From: Zeus faber
Lineage: Eukaryota; Chordata; Actinopteri; Zeiformes; Zeidae
DNA: 64,000 bases
Assembly (NCBI GenBank): GCA_960531495.1
Contig: OY482855.1
Span: forward strand, 2,232,001 to 2,296,000
Reading direction: 5' to 3'
Positions 44,350-57,400 of the stretch are shown in pieces. Each line of letters begins with the position of its first letter. Position 1 is the stretch's first letter. The translations under genes and the position numbers were made by a program. The notes below the pieces were generated by a model that saw nothing but the letters and a program-made list of their open reading frames with translations, searched no databases and was not told the DNA's origin.

Positions 44350-47300
44350 ATTGAAAGAAAGATTGAATGATTGAAAGAAATGTAGATTGAAATAAAGAAT
44401 GAAAGAAAGATTTGAAGTAAGAATGAAATATTGAAAGAAAGATTTTAGGAAAGGTTGAAAGACTGAAAGAAAGAATGAAAGATTGAAAGAAAGATTGAAA
44501 GATTGAAAGAAATATTGAAAGAAAGAGAATTTGAAAGTAAGAAAGATTGAAAGAAAGATTGAAAGTAATAAAGATTGAAAGAAAGAATAAAAGAAAAATT
44601 GAAAGATTGAAAGATTGAAAGATTGAAAGAAAGATTGAAAGAAAGATTTAACGAAAATTGAAAGACTGAAAGTAAGAATGAAAGAAAGATTGAAAGTTTG
44701 AAAGAAAGAATGAAAGAATTAAAGAAAGATTGAAAGAAATATTGAAAGAAAGAATGAAAGATTGAAAGAAAGAATGAAAGAATGAAAGAAATACTGAAAG
44801 AAAGAAAGATTGAAAGTAAGAACGATTGAAAGAAAGATTTATAGAAAGATTGAAAGACTGAAAGAAAGAATGAAAGATTGTGAGAAATATTGAAAGAAAG
44901 AGAGATTGAAAGATTAAAAGATTGAAAGAAAGATTGAAAGTAATAAAGATTGAAAGAAAGAATGGAGGAATAATTGAAAGATTGAAAGAAAGAATGAAAG
45001 AAAGATTGTAAGAAAGAATGAAAGTAAGAAAGAAATATTGAAAGATTGAAAGAAATATTGAAAGAAAGAAAGATTGAAAGTAAGAACGATTGAAAGAAAG
45101 ATTGAAAGAAAGACTGAAAGCTTGAAAGAAAGAATGAAAGAAAGATTTTAAGAAAGGTTGAAAGACTGAAAGAAAGAATGAAAGATTGAAAGAAAGAATG
45201 AAAGAACGATTGAAAGAAAAAATGAAAGAATGATAGAAAGATTGAAAGATTGAAAGAAAGATTGAATGTTTGAAAGAAAGATTGAAAGTATTAAAGATCG
45301 AAAGAAATATTTAAAGAAAGATTGAAAGATTGAAAGAAAGAATGAAATAACGATTGCACGAAAGAATGAAAGAATGAAAGAAAAATTGAAAGATTGAAAG
45401 AAATATTGAAAGAAAGAGAGATTGAAAGATTAAAAGATTGAAAGAAAGATTGAAAGTGATGAAGTTTGAAAGAAAGAATGAAGGAAAAACTGAAAGATTG
45501 AAAGACTGAAAGAATGAATGAAAGAAAGATTGAAAGATTGAATGAAAAAATGAAAAACTTAAAGAAAGATTGAAAGAAATACTGAAAGATAGATTGAAAG
45601 ATTGAAAGAAAGAAAGATTGAAAGAAAGAATGAAAGAAAGATTGTAAGAAAGAATGAAAGTAAGAAAGAAAGATTGAAAGATTGAAAGAAATATTGAAAG
45701 AAAGAAAGATTGAAACTAAGAACCATTGAAAGAAAGATTGAAAGAAAGATTGAAAGCTTGAAAGAAAGATTGAAAGAAAGATTTTAAGAAAGGTTGAAAG
45801 ACTGAAAGAAAGAATGAAAGATTGAAAGAAAGAATGAAAGAACGATTGAAAGAAAGAATGAAAGAATGAAAGAAAGATTGAAAGATTGAAAGAAATATTG
45901 AAAGAAAGAGAGAATGAAAATAATAAAGATTGAAAGAAAGATTGAAAGTAATAAAGATTGAAAGAAATAACAAAAGAAAGATTGAAAGATTGAAAGAAAT
46001 ATTGAAAGAAAGAAAGATTGAAACTAAGAACGATTGAAAGAAAGATTGAAAGAAAGATTGAAAGCTTGAAAGAAAGATTGAAAGAAAGATATTAAGAAAG
46101 GTTGAAAGACTGAAAGAAAGAATGAAAGATTGAAAGAAAGAATGAAAGAACGATTGAAAGAAAGAATGAAAGAATGAAAGAAAGATTGAACGATTGGAAG
46201 AACTATTGAAAGATAGAAAAATTTAAAGTAAGAAAGATTGAAAGAAAGAATGAAAGAAAGATTGAAAGATTGAAAGATTGAAAGAAAGATTGAATGTTTG
46301 AAAGAAAGATTGAAAGTATTAAATATCGAAAGAAATATTTAAAGAAAGATTGAAAGATCGAAAGAAAGAATGAAATAACGATTGAAAGAAAGAATGAAAG
46401 TATGGAAGAAAAATTGAAAGATTGAAAGAAATATTGAAAGAAAGAGTGATTGAAAGATTAAAAGATTGAAAGAAAGATTGAAAGTGATGAAGTTTGAAAG
46501 AAAGAATGAAGGAAAAACTGAAAGATTGAAAGACTGAAAGAATGAATGAAAGAAAGATTGAAAGATTGAATGAAAAAATGAAAAACTTAAAGAAAGATTG
46601 AAAGAAATATTGAAAGATAGATTAAAAGATTGAAAGAAAGAAAGATTGAAAGAAAGAATGAAAGAAAGATTGTAAGAAAGAATGAAAGTAAGAAAGAAAG
46701 ATTGAAAGATTGAAAGAAATATTGAAAGAAAGAAAGATTGAAACTAAGAACGATTGAAAGAAAGATTGAAAGAAAGATTGAAAGCTTGAAAGAAAGATTG
46801 AAAGAAAGATTTTAAGAAAGGTTGAAAGACTGAAAGAAAGAATGAAAGATTAAAAGAAAGAATGAAAGAACGATTGAAAGAAAGAATGAAAGAATGAAAG
46901 AAAGATTGAAAGATTGAAAGAAATATTGAAAGAAAGAGAGAATGAAAATAAGAAAGATTGAAAGAAAGATTGAAAGAAAGAATGAACGAAAAATTGAAAG
47001 ATTGATAGATTGAAAGAAAGATTGAAAGAAAGATTTAAAGAAAGATTGAAAGACTGAAAGAAAGAATGAATAAAATAATTAAAGAAAGATTGAAGGTTTG
47101 AAAGATTGAAAGAAAGATTGAAAGAAAGATTGAAAAAAAGATTGAAAAAAAGAAAAATTGAAAGAAAGATTGAAAGAAATATTGAAAGACTGAAGGAAAG
47201 AATGAAAGAAAGATGGAAAGAAAGATTGAAAGAAAGAAAGATTGAAAGTAAGAAAGATTGAAAGAAATGTTGAAAGAAAGATTGAAAGAAAGATTGAAAG

Positions 47301-50300
47301 ATTGAAAGATTGAAAGATTGAAAGAAAGAATGAAAGAAAGACTGAAAGATTGAAAGAAAAATTGAAAGAAATATTGAAAGATTGAAAGATTGAAAGAAAA
47401 ATTGAAAGTTTGAAAGAAATATTGAAAGACTGAAAGAAAGATTGCAAGAAAGATTGAAAATAAAGAAAGATTTAAAGATAGAATAAAAGAAAAATTGAAA
47501 GAAATATTGAAAGACAGAAAGATTGAAAGAAACAATGAAAGAAATATTGAAAGATTAAAAGAAAGAATGAAAGAAAGATTGAAAAATTGAAAGATTGAAA
47601 GAAAGACTAAAAGAAAGAAAGAACGATTGAAAGAAAGATTGAAAGAAAGATTGAAAGAAAGAAAGATTGTAAGAGAGAATGAAACAAAGATTGAAATAAA
47701 GAATGAAAGAAAGATTGAAAGAAAAAATGAAAGAAAGATTGAAAGAAAGATGGAAAGAAAGTTTGAAAGAAAGAAAGATTGAAAGAAATAACAAAAGAAA
47801 GATTGAAAGAAATAATGAAAGAAAGATTGAACGATTGGAAGAAATATTGAAAGATAGAAAAATTGAAAGTAAGAAAGATTGAAAGAAAGAATGAAAGAAA
47901 GATTGAAAGATTGAAAGATTGAAAGAAAGAATGAAAGAAAGATTGAAAGATTGAAATATTGAAAGAAAGAATGAAAGAAAGATTGAAAGTTTGAAAGAAA
48001 GAATGAAAGAATTAAAGAAAGATTGAAAGAAATATTGAAAGAAAGAATGAAAGATTGAAAGAAAGAATGAAAGAATGAAAGAAATACTGAAAGAAAGAAA
48101 GATTGAAAGTAAGAACGATTGAAAGAAAGATTTATAGAAAGATTGAAAGATTGAAAGAAATATTGAAAGAAAGAGAGATTGAAAGATTAAAAGATTGAAA
48201 GAAAGATTGAAAGTAATAAAAATTGAAAGAAAGAATGGAGGAATAATTGAAAGATTGAAATAAAAAATGAAAGAATTAAAGAAAGATTGAAAGAAATATT
48301 GAAAGAAAGAAAGATTGAAAGTAAGAACGATTGAAAGAAAGATTGAAAGAAAGACTGAAAGCTTGAAGGAAAGAATGAAAGAAAGATTTTAAGAAAGGTT
48401 GAAAGACTGAAAGAAAGAATGAAAGTTTGAAAGAAAGGATGAAAGAACGATTGAAAGAAAAAATGAAAGAATGATAGAAAGATTGAAAGATTGAAAGAAA
48501 GATTGAATGTTTGAAAGAAAGATTGAAAGTATTAAAGATCGAAAGAAATATTTAAAGAAAGATTGAAAGATTGAAAGAAAGAATGAAATAACGATTGAAA
48601 GAAAGAATGAAAGAATGAAAGAAATATTGAAAGATTGAAAGAAATATTGAAAGAAAAAGAGATTGAAAGATTAAAAGATTGAAAGAAAGATTGAAAGTGA
48701 TGAAGTCTGAAAGAAAGAATGAAGGAAAAACTGAAAGATTGAAATACTGAAAGAATGAATGAAAGATTGATTGAAAGATTGAATGAAAAAATGAAAAACT
48801 TAAAGAAGATTGAAAGAAATATTGAAAGATAGATTGAAAGATTGAAAGAAAGAAAGATTGAAAGAAAGAATGAAAGAAAGATTGTAAGAAAGAATGAAAG
48901 TAAGAAAGAAAGATTGAAATATTGAAAGAAATATTGAAAGAAAGAAAGATTGAAACTAAGAACGATTGAAAGAAAGATTGAAAGAAAGATTGAAAGCTTG
49001 AAAGAAAGATTGAAAGAAAGATTTTAAGAAAGGTTGAAAGACTGAAAAAAAGAATGAAAGATTGAAAGAAAGAATGAAAGAATGAAAGAAAGATTGAAAG
49101 ATTGAAAGAAATATTGAAAGAAAGAGAGAATGAAAATAAAAAAGATTGAAAGAAAGATTGAAAGTAATAAAGATTGAAAGAAATAACAAAAGAAAGATTG
49201 AAAGAAAGAATGAAAGAAAGATTGAACGATTGGAAGAAATTTTGAAAGATAGAAAAATTTAAAGTAAGAAAGATTGAAAGAAAGAATGAAAGAAAGATTG
49301 AAAGATTGAAAGATTGAAAGAAAGATTGAATGTTTGAAAGAAATTGAAAGTATTAAAGATCGAAAGAAATATTTAAAGAAAGATTGAAAGATTGAAAGAA
49401 AGAATGAAATAACGATTGAAAGAAAGAATGAAAGAATGAAAGAAAAATTGAAAGATTGAAAGAAATATTGAAAGAAAGAGAGATTGAAAGATTAAAAGAT
49501 TGAAAGAAAGATTGAAAGTTATGAAGATTGAAAGAAAGAATGAAGGAAAAACTGAAAGATTGAAAGACTGAAAGAATGAATGAAAGAAAGATTGAAAGAT
49601 TGAAAGAAAAAATGAAAAACTTAAAGAAAGATTGAAAGAAATATTGAAAGACAGATTGAAAGATTGAAAGAAAGAAAGATTGAAAGAAAGATTGTAAGAA
49701 AGAATGAAATATTGAAAGAAAAAATGAAAGAAAGACTGAAAAAAACAAAGAAAGATTGAAAGAAATAAAGATTTAAAGAAAAAAAGATTTAAAGAAAGAT
49801 TGAAAGACTAAAAGTAAGAATGAAAAAAAAGATTGAAAGAAAGATTGAAAAAAGAAAGAAAGATTGAAAGAAAGATTGAAAGAAAGATTGACAGAAAGAA
49901 TGAAAGTTTGAAAGAAAGATTGAAAGAAAGATTGAAAGAAAGATTGAAAGACTGAAAGAAAAAATGAAAGAAAGATTAAAAGAGAGATTGAAAGATTGAA
50001 AGATTGAAAGAAGGAATGAAAGAAAGATTGAATGATTGAAAGATTGAAATAAAGAATGAAATATTGAAAGAAAGAATAAAAGAACGATTGAAAGACAGAA
50101 TGAAAGAATGAAAGAAAGATTGAAAGATTGAAAGAATATTGAAAGAAAGAGAGAATGAAAGTAAGAAAGATTGAAAGAAAGATTGAAAGTAAAAAAGATT
50201 GAAAGAAAGAATGAAAGAAAAATTGAAAGATTGAAAGATTGAAAGAAAGATTTAAAGAAAGATTTAAAGAAAGATTGAAAGACTGGAAGAAAGAATGAAT

Positions 50301-51400
50301 AAAAGAATTAAAGAAAGATTGAAAGATTGAAAGATTGAAAGATTGAAAGAAAGATTGAAAAAAGAATGATTGAAAGAAAGAAAGATTTAAAGAATGAAAG
50401 ATTTAAAGAAAGATTGAAAGACTAAAAGTAAGAATGAAAAAAAAGAATGAAAGCAAGATTGAAAGATTGAAAGATTGAAAGAAAGAATGAAAGATTGAAA
50501 GAAAGAATGAAAGAATGAAAGATAGATTGAAAGACTGAAAGAAATATTGAAAGAAGGAGAGAATGAAAGTAAGAAAGATTGAATGAAAAATTGAAAGATT
50601 GAAAGATTGAAAGAAAGAATGAAAGAAAAATTGAAAGATTGAAAGAAATACTGAAAGAAAGAAAGAAAGATTGAAAGTAAGAACGATTGAAAGAAAGCTT
50701 GAAACGAAAGATTGAAAGAAAGAATGAAAGAAAAATTGAAAGATTGAACGATTGAAAGAAAGAATAAAAGATTGAAAGAAAGAATAAAAGAACGATTGAA
50801 AGAAAGAATGAAAGAATGAAAGAAAGATTGAAAGATTGAAAGAATATTGAAAGAAAGAGAGAATGAAAGTAAGAAAGATTGAAAGAAAGATTGAAAGTAA
50901 AAAAGATTGAAAGAAAGAATGAAAGAAAAATTGAAAGATTGAAAGATTGAAAGAAAGATTTAAAGAAAGATTTAAAGAAAGATTGAAAGACTGAAAGAAA
51001 GAATGAATAAAAGAATTAAAGAAAGATTGAAAGATCGAAAGATTGAAAGATTGAAAGAAAGATTGAAAAAAGAATGATTAAAAGAAAGAAAGATTTAAAG
51101 AATGAAAGATTTAAAGAAAGATTGAAAGACTAAAAGTAAGAATGAAAAAAAAGAATGAAAGAAAGATTGAAAGATTGAAAGATTGAAAGAAAGAATGAAA
51201 GATTGAAAGAAAGAATGAAAGAACGATTGAAAGAAAGAATGAAAGAAAGATTGAAAGATTGAAAGAAATATTGAAAGAAAGAGAGAATGAAAGTAAGAAA
51301 GATGGAAAGAAAAATTGAAAGATTGAAAGATTGAAAGAAAGAATTAAAGAAAGATTGAATGATTGAAAGATTGAAAGAAAAATTGAAAGAAAGATTGAAG
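44350..51400 (+). repeat. GATTGAAA/GAAA-word satellite, left part
   Basis: Almost the whole sequence is written in words of four bases: gaaa, gatt, gaat, gact and rarer variants, most often as gattgaaagaaa or gaatgaaagaaa. Cytosine is almost absent from the plus strand. Superimposed long offsets exist: gaaactaag at 45712 recurs at 48952 (3240) and gaaagtttg at 44692 recurs at 47985 (3293). Shorter offsets of about 1.03 kb (45712/46740) and about 710 bases (near 50131/50840) are also visible. The minus strand lacks stop words, hence long Phe/Leu/Ser/Asn frames without meaning. Confidence 0.93.
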
Positions 51401-54400
51401 AAAGAAAGATTTAAAGAAAAAAAGATTTAAAGAAAGATTGAAAGACTAAAAGTAAGAATAAAAAAAAAGATTGAAAGAAAGATTGAAAAAAGAAAGAAAG
51501 ATTGAAAGAAAGATTGAAAGAAAGATTGAAAGAAAGAATGAAAGTTTGAAAGAAAGATTGAAAGAAAGATTGAAAGAAAGATTGAAAGACTGAAAGAAAA
51601 AATGAAAGAAAGATTAAAAGAGAGATTGAAAGATTGAAAGATTGAAAGATAGAATGAAAGATTGAAAGAATGAATGAAAGATTAAAAGATTGAAAGAAAT
51701 ATTGAAAAAAAGAAAGATTGAAAGTAAGAAAAATTGAAAGAATGAATGAAAGAAACAAAAAAAGACTGATAAAAAGAAAGAATGTTTGAGAGATCAAAAT
51801 ATTTAAAGAAAGAAAGATTGAAAGAAAGGTTGAAAGATAGAATGAAAGAAAGATTGAAAGATTGAAAGTTGTAAAGAAAGATTGAAAGAAAGATTTAAAG
51901 AAAGATTGAAAGACTAAAAAAAAGAATGAAAGAAAGATTGAAAGGTTGAAAGAAAGAATGAAAGAATGAAAGAAAGATTGAAAGATTGAAAGAAAGATTG
52001 GAAGAAAGAATGAAAGTATGAAAGAAAGATTGAAAGATCCAAGGAAAGATTGAAAGAACGATTGAAAGAAAGAATGAAAGAATGAAAGAAAGATTGAAAG
52101 ATTGAAAGAAAGATTGAAAGTAATAAAGATTGAAAGAAGGAATGAAGGAAAAATTGAATGTTTGAAAGACTGAAAGAATGAATGAAAGAAAGCTTGAAAG
52201 AAAGATTGAAAGAAAGATTTTAAGAAAGGTTGAAAGACTGAAAGAAAGAATGAAAGAAAGAATGATTGAAAGATTGAAAGAAAGAATGAAAGATTGAAAG
52301 AAAGAATATAAGAACGATTGAAAGAAAGATTGAAAGTAAGATTGAAAGTTTGAAAGAAAGATTGAAAGAAAAATTGAAAGAAAGATTGAAAGACTGAAGG
52401 AAAGAATGAGTGAAAGATTGAAAGAAAGATTAAAAGAAAAAAAGATTGAAAGTATTAAAGACTGAAAAAAATATTGAAAGAAAAATTGAAAGATTGAAAG
52501 ATAGAATGAAAGAAAGATTGAATGATTGAAAGATTGAAAGAAAGAATTAAAGAAAGATTGAAAGACTGAAAAAAATATTGAAAGAAAGATTGAAAGATTG
52601 AAAGATAGAATGAAAGAAAGATTGAAAGATTGAAAGAAAGAATGAAAGAAAGATTGAAAGACTGAAAGAAAGAATGAAAGAAAGATTGAAAGTGCGAAAG
52701 AAAGAATGAAAGAATTAAAGAAAGATTGAAAGAAATATTGAAAGAAAGAATGAAAGATTGAAAGAAAGAATGAAAGTAATAAAGATTAAAAGAAGGAATG
52801 AAGGAAAAATTGAATGTTTGAAAGACTGAAAGAATGAATGAAAGAAAGCTTGAAAGAAAGATTGAAAGAAAGATTTTAAGAAAGGTTGAAAGAATGAAAG
52901 AAAGAATGAAAGAAAGAATGATTGAAAGATTGAAAGAAAGAATGAAAGATTGAAAGAAAGAATATAAGAACGATTGAAAGAAAGATTGAAAGTAAGATTG
53001 AAAGTTTGAAAGAAAGATTGAAAGAAAAATTGAAAGAAAGATTGAAAGACTGAAGGAAAGAATGAGTGAAAGATTGAAAGAAAGATTAAAAGAAAAAAAG
53101 ATTGAAAGTATTAAAGACTGAAAAAAATATTGAAAGAAAGATTGAAAGATTGAAAGATAGAATGAAAGAAAGATTGAAAGATTGAAAGATTGAAAGAAAG
53201 AATGAAAGAAAGATTGAAAGACTGAAAAAAATATTGAAAGAAAGATTGAAAGATTGAAAGATAGAATGAAAGAAAGATTGAAAGATTGAAAGATTGAAAG
53301 AAAGAATGAAAGAAAGATTGAAAGACTGAAAGAAAGAATGAAAGAAAGATTGAAAGTGCATAAGAAAGAATGAAAGAATTAAAGAAAGATTGAAAGAAAT
53401 ATTGAAAGAAAGAATGAAAGATTGAAAGAAAGAATGAAAAAAAGATTGTAAGAAAGAATGAAAGAAAGATTGAAAGATTGAAAAAAAGATTGAAAGAAAG
53501 ATTTAAAGAAAGATTGAAAGATTGAAAGATTGAAAGAAAGATTGAAAGATTGAAAGATTGAAAGAAAGATTGAAAGATAGATTTAAAGAAAGATTGAAAG
53601 ACTGAAAGAAAGATTGAAAGAAAGAAAGATTTATAGAAAGAATGAAAGAAAGATTGAAAAAAGAAAGATAGATTGAAAGAAAGATTGAAAGATTGAAAGA
53701 AAGAATGAAAGAAAGATTTTAAAAAAGATTGAAAAAAAGAAAGATTGAAAGAAAGATTGAAAGACAGATTGAAAGACTGAAGGAAAGAATGAAAGAAAGA
53801 TGGAAAGAAAGATGGAAAGAAAGATTGAAAGAAATAAGGATTGAAAGAAATATTGAAAGAAGGATGAAAGATTGAAAGAAAGAATGAAAGAAAGATTGAA
53901 AGAAAGATGGAAAGAAAGATTGAAAGAAAGAAAGATTGAAAGAAATAATGAAAGAAAGATTGAACGATTGGAAGAAATTTTGAAAGATAGAAAAATTGAA
54001 AGTAGGAAAGATTGAAAGAAAGAATGAAAGAAAGATTGAAAGATTGAAAGAAAGAATGAAAGAAAGATTGAAAGATTGAAATATTGAAAGAAAGAATGAA
54101 AAAAAGATTGAAAGATTAAACAATTGAAAGAAAGTTTGCAAGAAAGTTTGAAAAAAGAAAGATTGAAAGAAAGAATGAAAGAAAGATTGAAAGATAGATG
54201 GATAGAAAGATTCAAAGAAAGAAAGATTGAAAGAATAACAAAAGAAAGATTGAAAGATTGGAAGAAATATTGAAAGATAGAAAAATTGAAAGTAAGAAAG
54301 ATTGAAAGAAATATTGAAAGAAAGATTGAAAGATTGAAAGAAAGATTGAAAGAAAGAATGAAAGAAAGATTGAAAGAAAGATTGAAAGACTGAAGGAAAG

Positions 54401-57400
54401 AATGAAAGAAAGATTGAAAGAAAGATTGAAAGAAAGAAAGATTGAAAGAATGAATGATTGAAAGATTGAATGATTGAAAGATTGAAAGAAAGATTGAAAG
54501 AAAGATTGAACAACTGAAAGATTGAAAGAAAGATTGAAAGTTTGAAAGAGAGATTGAAAGACTGAAAGATAGATTGAAAGATTGAAGATTGAAAGATTGA
54601 AAGAAAGATTGAAAGAAAGATTGAACGACTGAAAGATTGAAAGAAAGATTGAAAGTTTGAAAGAAAGATTGAAAGACTGAAAGAAATAATGAAAGAAAGA
54701 TTGAAAGAAAGAATGAAAGAAAGATTGAAAGAAAGATGGATAGAAAGATTGAAAGAAAGAAAGATTGAAAGAAATAACAAAAGAAAGATTGAAAGAAATA
54801 ATGAGAGAAAGATTGAAAGATTGAAAGAAAGAATGAAAGAAAGATTGAAAGATTGAAATATTGAAAGAAAGAATGAAAGAAAGACTGAAAGATTGAAAGA
54901 AAGATTGAAAGAAAGATTGAAAGATTGAAATATTTAAAGAAAGATTGAAAGAAAGAATGAAAGAACAATTGAAAGAAAGAATGAAAGAATGAAAGAAAAA
55001 TTGAAAGATTGAAAGAAAGAATGAAAGAACGATTGAAAGATTGAAAGATTGAAAGATTGAAAGAAAGAATGAAAGAAAGATTGAAAGAAAGATGGAAAGA
55101 AAGATTGAAAGAAAGAATGAAAGATTGAAAGAAAGAATATAAGAACGATTGAAAGAAAGATTGAAAGTAAGATTGAAAGTTTGAAAGAAAGATTGAAAGA
55201 AAAATTGAAAGAAAGATTGAAAGACTGAAGGAAAGAATGAGTGAAAGATTGAAAGAAAGATTAAAAGAAAAAAAGATTGAAAGTATTAAAGACTGAAAAA
55301 AATATTGAAAGAAAGATTTAAAGACTGAAAGATAGAATGAAAGAAAGATTGAAAGATTGAAAGATTGAAAGAAAGAATGAAAGAAAGATTGAAAGACTGA
55401 AAAAAATATTGAAAGAAAGATTGAAAGATTGAAAGATAGAATGAAAGAAAGATTGAAAGATTGAAAGATTGAAAGAAAGAATTAAAGAAAGATTGAAAGA
55501 CTGAAAAAAATATTGAAAGAAAGAATTAAAGAAAGATTGAAAGACTGAAAAAAATATTGAAAGAAAGATTGAAAGATTGAAAGATAAAATGAAAGAAAGA
55601 TTGAAAGATTGAAAGATTGAAAGAAAGAATGAAGGAAAGATTGAAAGACTGAAAGAAAGAATGAAAGAAAGATTGAAAGTGCGAAAGAAAGAATGAAAGA
55701 ATTAAAGAAAGATTGAAAGAAATATTGAAAGAAAGAATGAAAGATTGAAAGAAAGAATGAAAAAAAGATTGTAAGAAAGAATGAAAGAAAGATTGAAAGA
55801 TTGAAAGAAAGATTGAAAGAAAGATTGAATGTTTGAAAGAAAGATTGAAAGAAAGATTTAAAGAAAGATTGAAAGATTGAAAGAAAGATTGAAAGATAGA
55901 TTTAAAGAAAGATTGAAAGACTGAAAGAAAGATTGAAAGAAAGAAAGATTTATAGAAAGAATGAAAGAAAGATTGAAAAAAGAAAGATAGATTGAAAGAA
56001 AGATTGAAAGATTGAAAGAAAGAATGAAAGAAAGATTTAAAAAAAGATTGAAAAAAAGAAAGATTGAAAGAAAGATTGAAAGACAGATTGAAAGACTGAA
56101 GGAAAGAATGAAAGAAAGATGGAAAGAAAGATGGAAAGAAAGATTGAAAGAAATATTGAAAGAAAGATTGAAAGATTGAAAGAAAGAATGAAAGATTGAA
56201 AGAAAGAATATAAGAACGATTGAAAGAAAGATTGAAAGTAAGATTGAAAGTTTGAAAGAAAGATTGAAAGAAAAATTGAAAGAAAGATTGAAAGACTGAA
56301 GGAAAGAATGAGTGAAAGATTGAAAGAAAGATTAAAAGAAAAAAAGATTGAAAGTATTAAAGACTGAAAAAAATATTGAAAGAAAGATTTAAAGACTGAA
56401 AGATAGAATGAAAGAAAGATTGAAAGATTGAAAGATTGAAAGAAAGAATGAAAGAAAGATTGAAAGACTGAAAAAAATATTGAAAGAAAGATTGAAAGAT
56501 TGAAAGATAGAATGAAAGAAAGATTGAAAGATTGAAAGATTGAAAGAAAGAATTAAAGAAAGATTGAAAGACTGAAAAAAATATTGAAAGAAAGAATTAA
56601 AGAAAGATTGAAAGACTGAAAAAAATATTGAAAGAAAGATTGAAAGATTGAAAGATAAAATGAAAGAAAGATTGAAAGATTGAAAGATTGAAAGAAAGAA
56701 TGAAGGAAAGATTGAAAGACTGAAAGAAAGAATGAAAGAAAGATTGAAAGTGCGAAAGAAAGAATGAAAGAATTAAAGAAAGATTGAAAGAAATATTGAA
56801 AGAAAGAATGAAAGATTGAAAGAAAGAATGAAAAAAAGATTGTAAGAAAGAATGAAAGAAAGATTGAAAGATTGAAAGAAAGATTGAAAGAAAGATTGAA
56901 TGTTTGAAAGAAAGATTGAAAGAAAGATTTAAAGAAAGATTGAAAGATTGAAAGAAAGATTGAAAGATAGATTTAAAGAAAGATTGAAAGACTGAAAGAA
57001 AGATTGAAAGAAAGAAAGATTTATAGAAAGAATGAAAGAAAGATTGAAAAAAGAAAGATAGATTGAAAGAAAGATTGAAAGATTGAAAGAAAGAATGAAA
57101 GAAAGATTTAAAAAAAGATTGAAAAAAAGAAAGATTGAAAGAAAGATTGAAAGACAGATTGAAAGACTGAAGGAAAGAATGAAAGAAAGATGGAAAGAAA
57201 GATGGAAAGAAAGATTGAAAGAAATATTGAAAGAAAGATTGAAAGATTGAAAGAAAGAATGAAAGAAAGATTGAAAGATTGAAAGAAAGAATGAAAGAAA
57301 GATTGAAAGAAAGATGGAAAGAAAGATTGAAAGAAAGAAAGATTGAAAGAAATAATGAAAGAAAGATTGAACGATTGGAAGAAATTTTGAAAGATAGAAA

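Noticed and set aside
53631..54968. 445-codon minus-strand frame as a protein gene (also 60322-61659 and the 442/439-codon frames)
   Set aside because: It is the translation of tetramer words that lack stops on that strand. It has no domain, only Phe/Leu/Ser/Asn/Gln low complexity, and is repeated at the satellite period.
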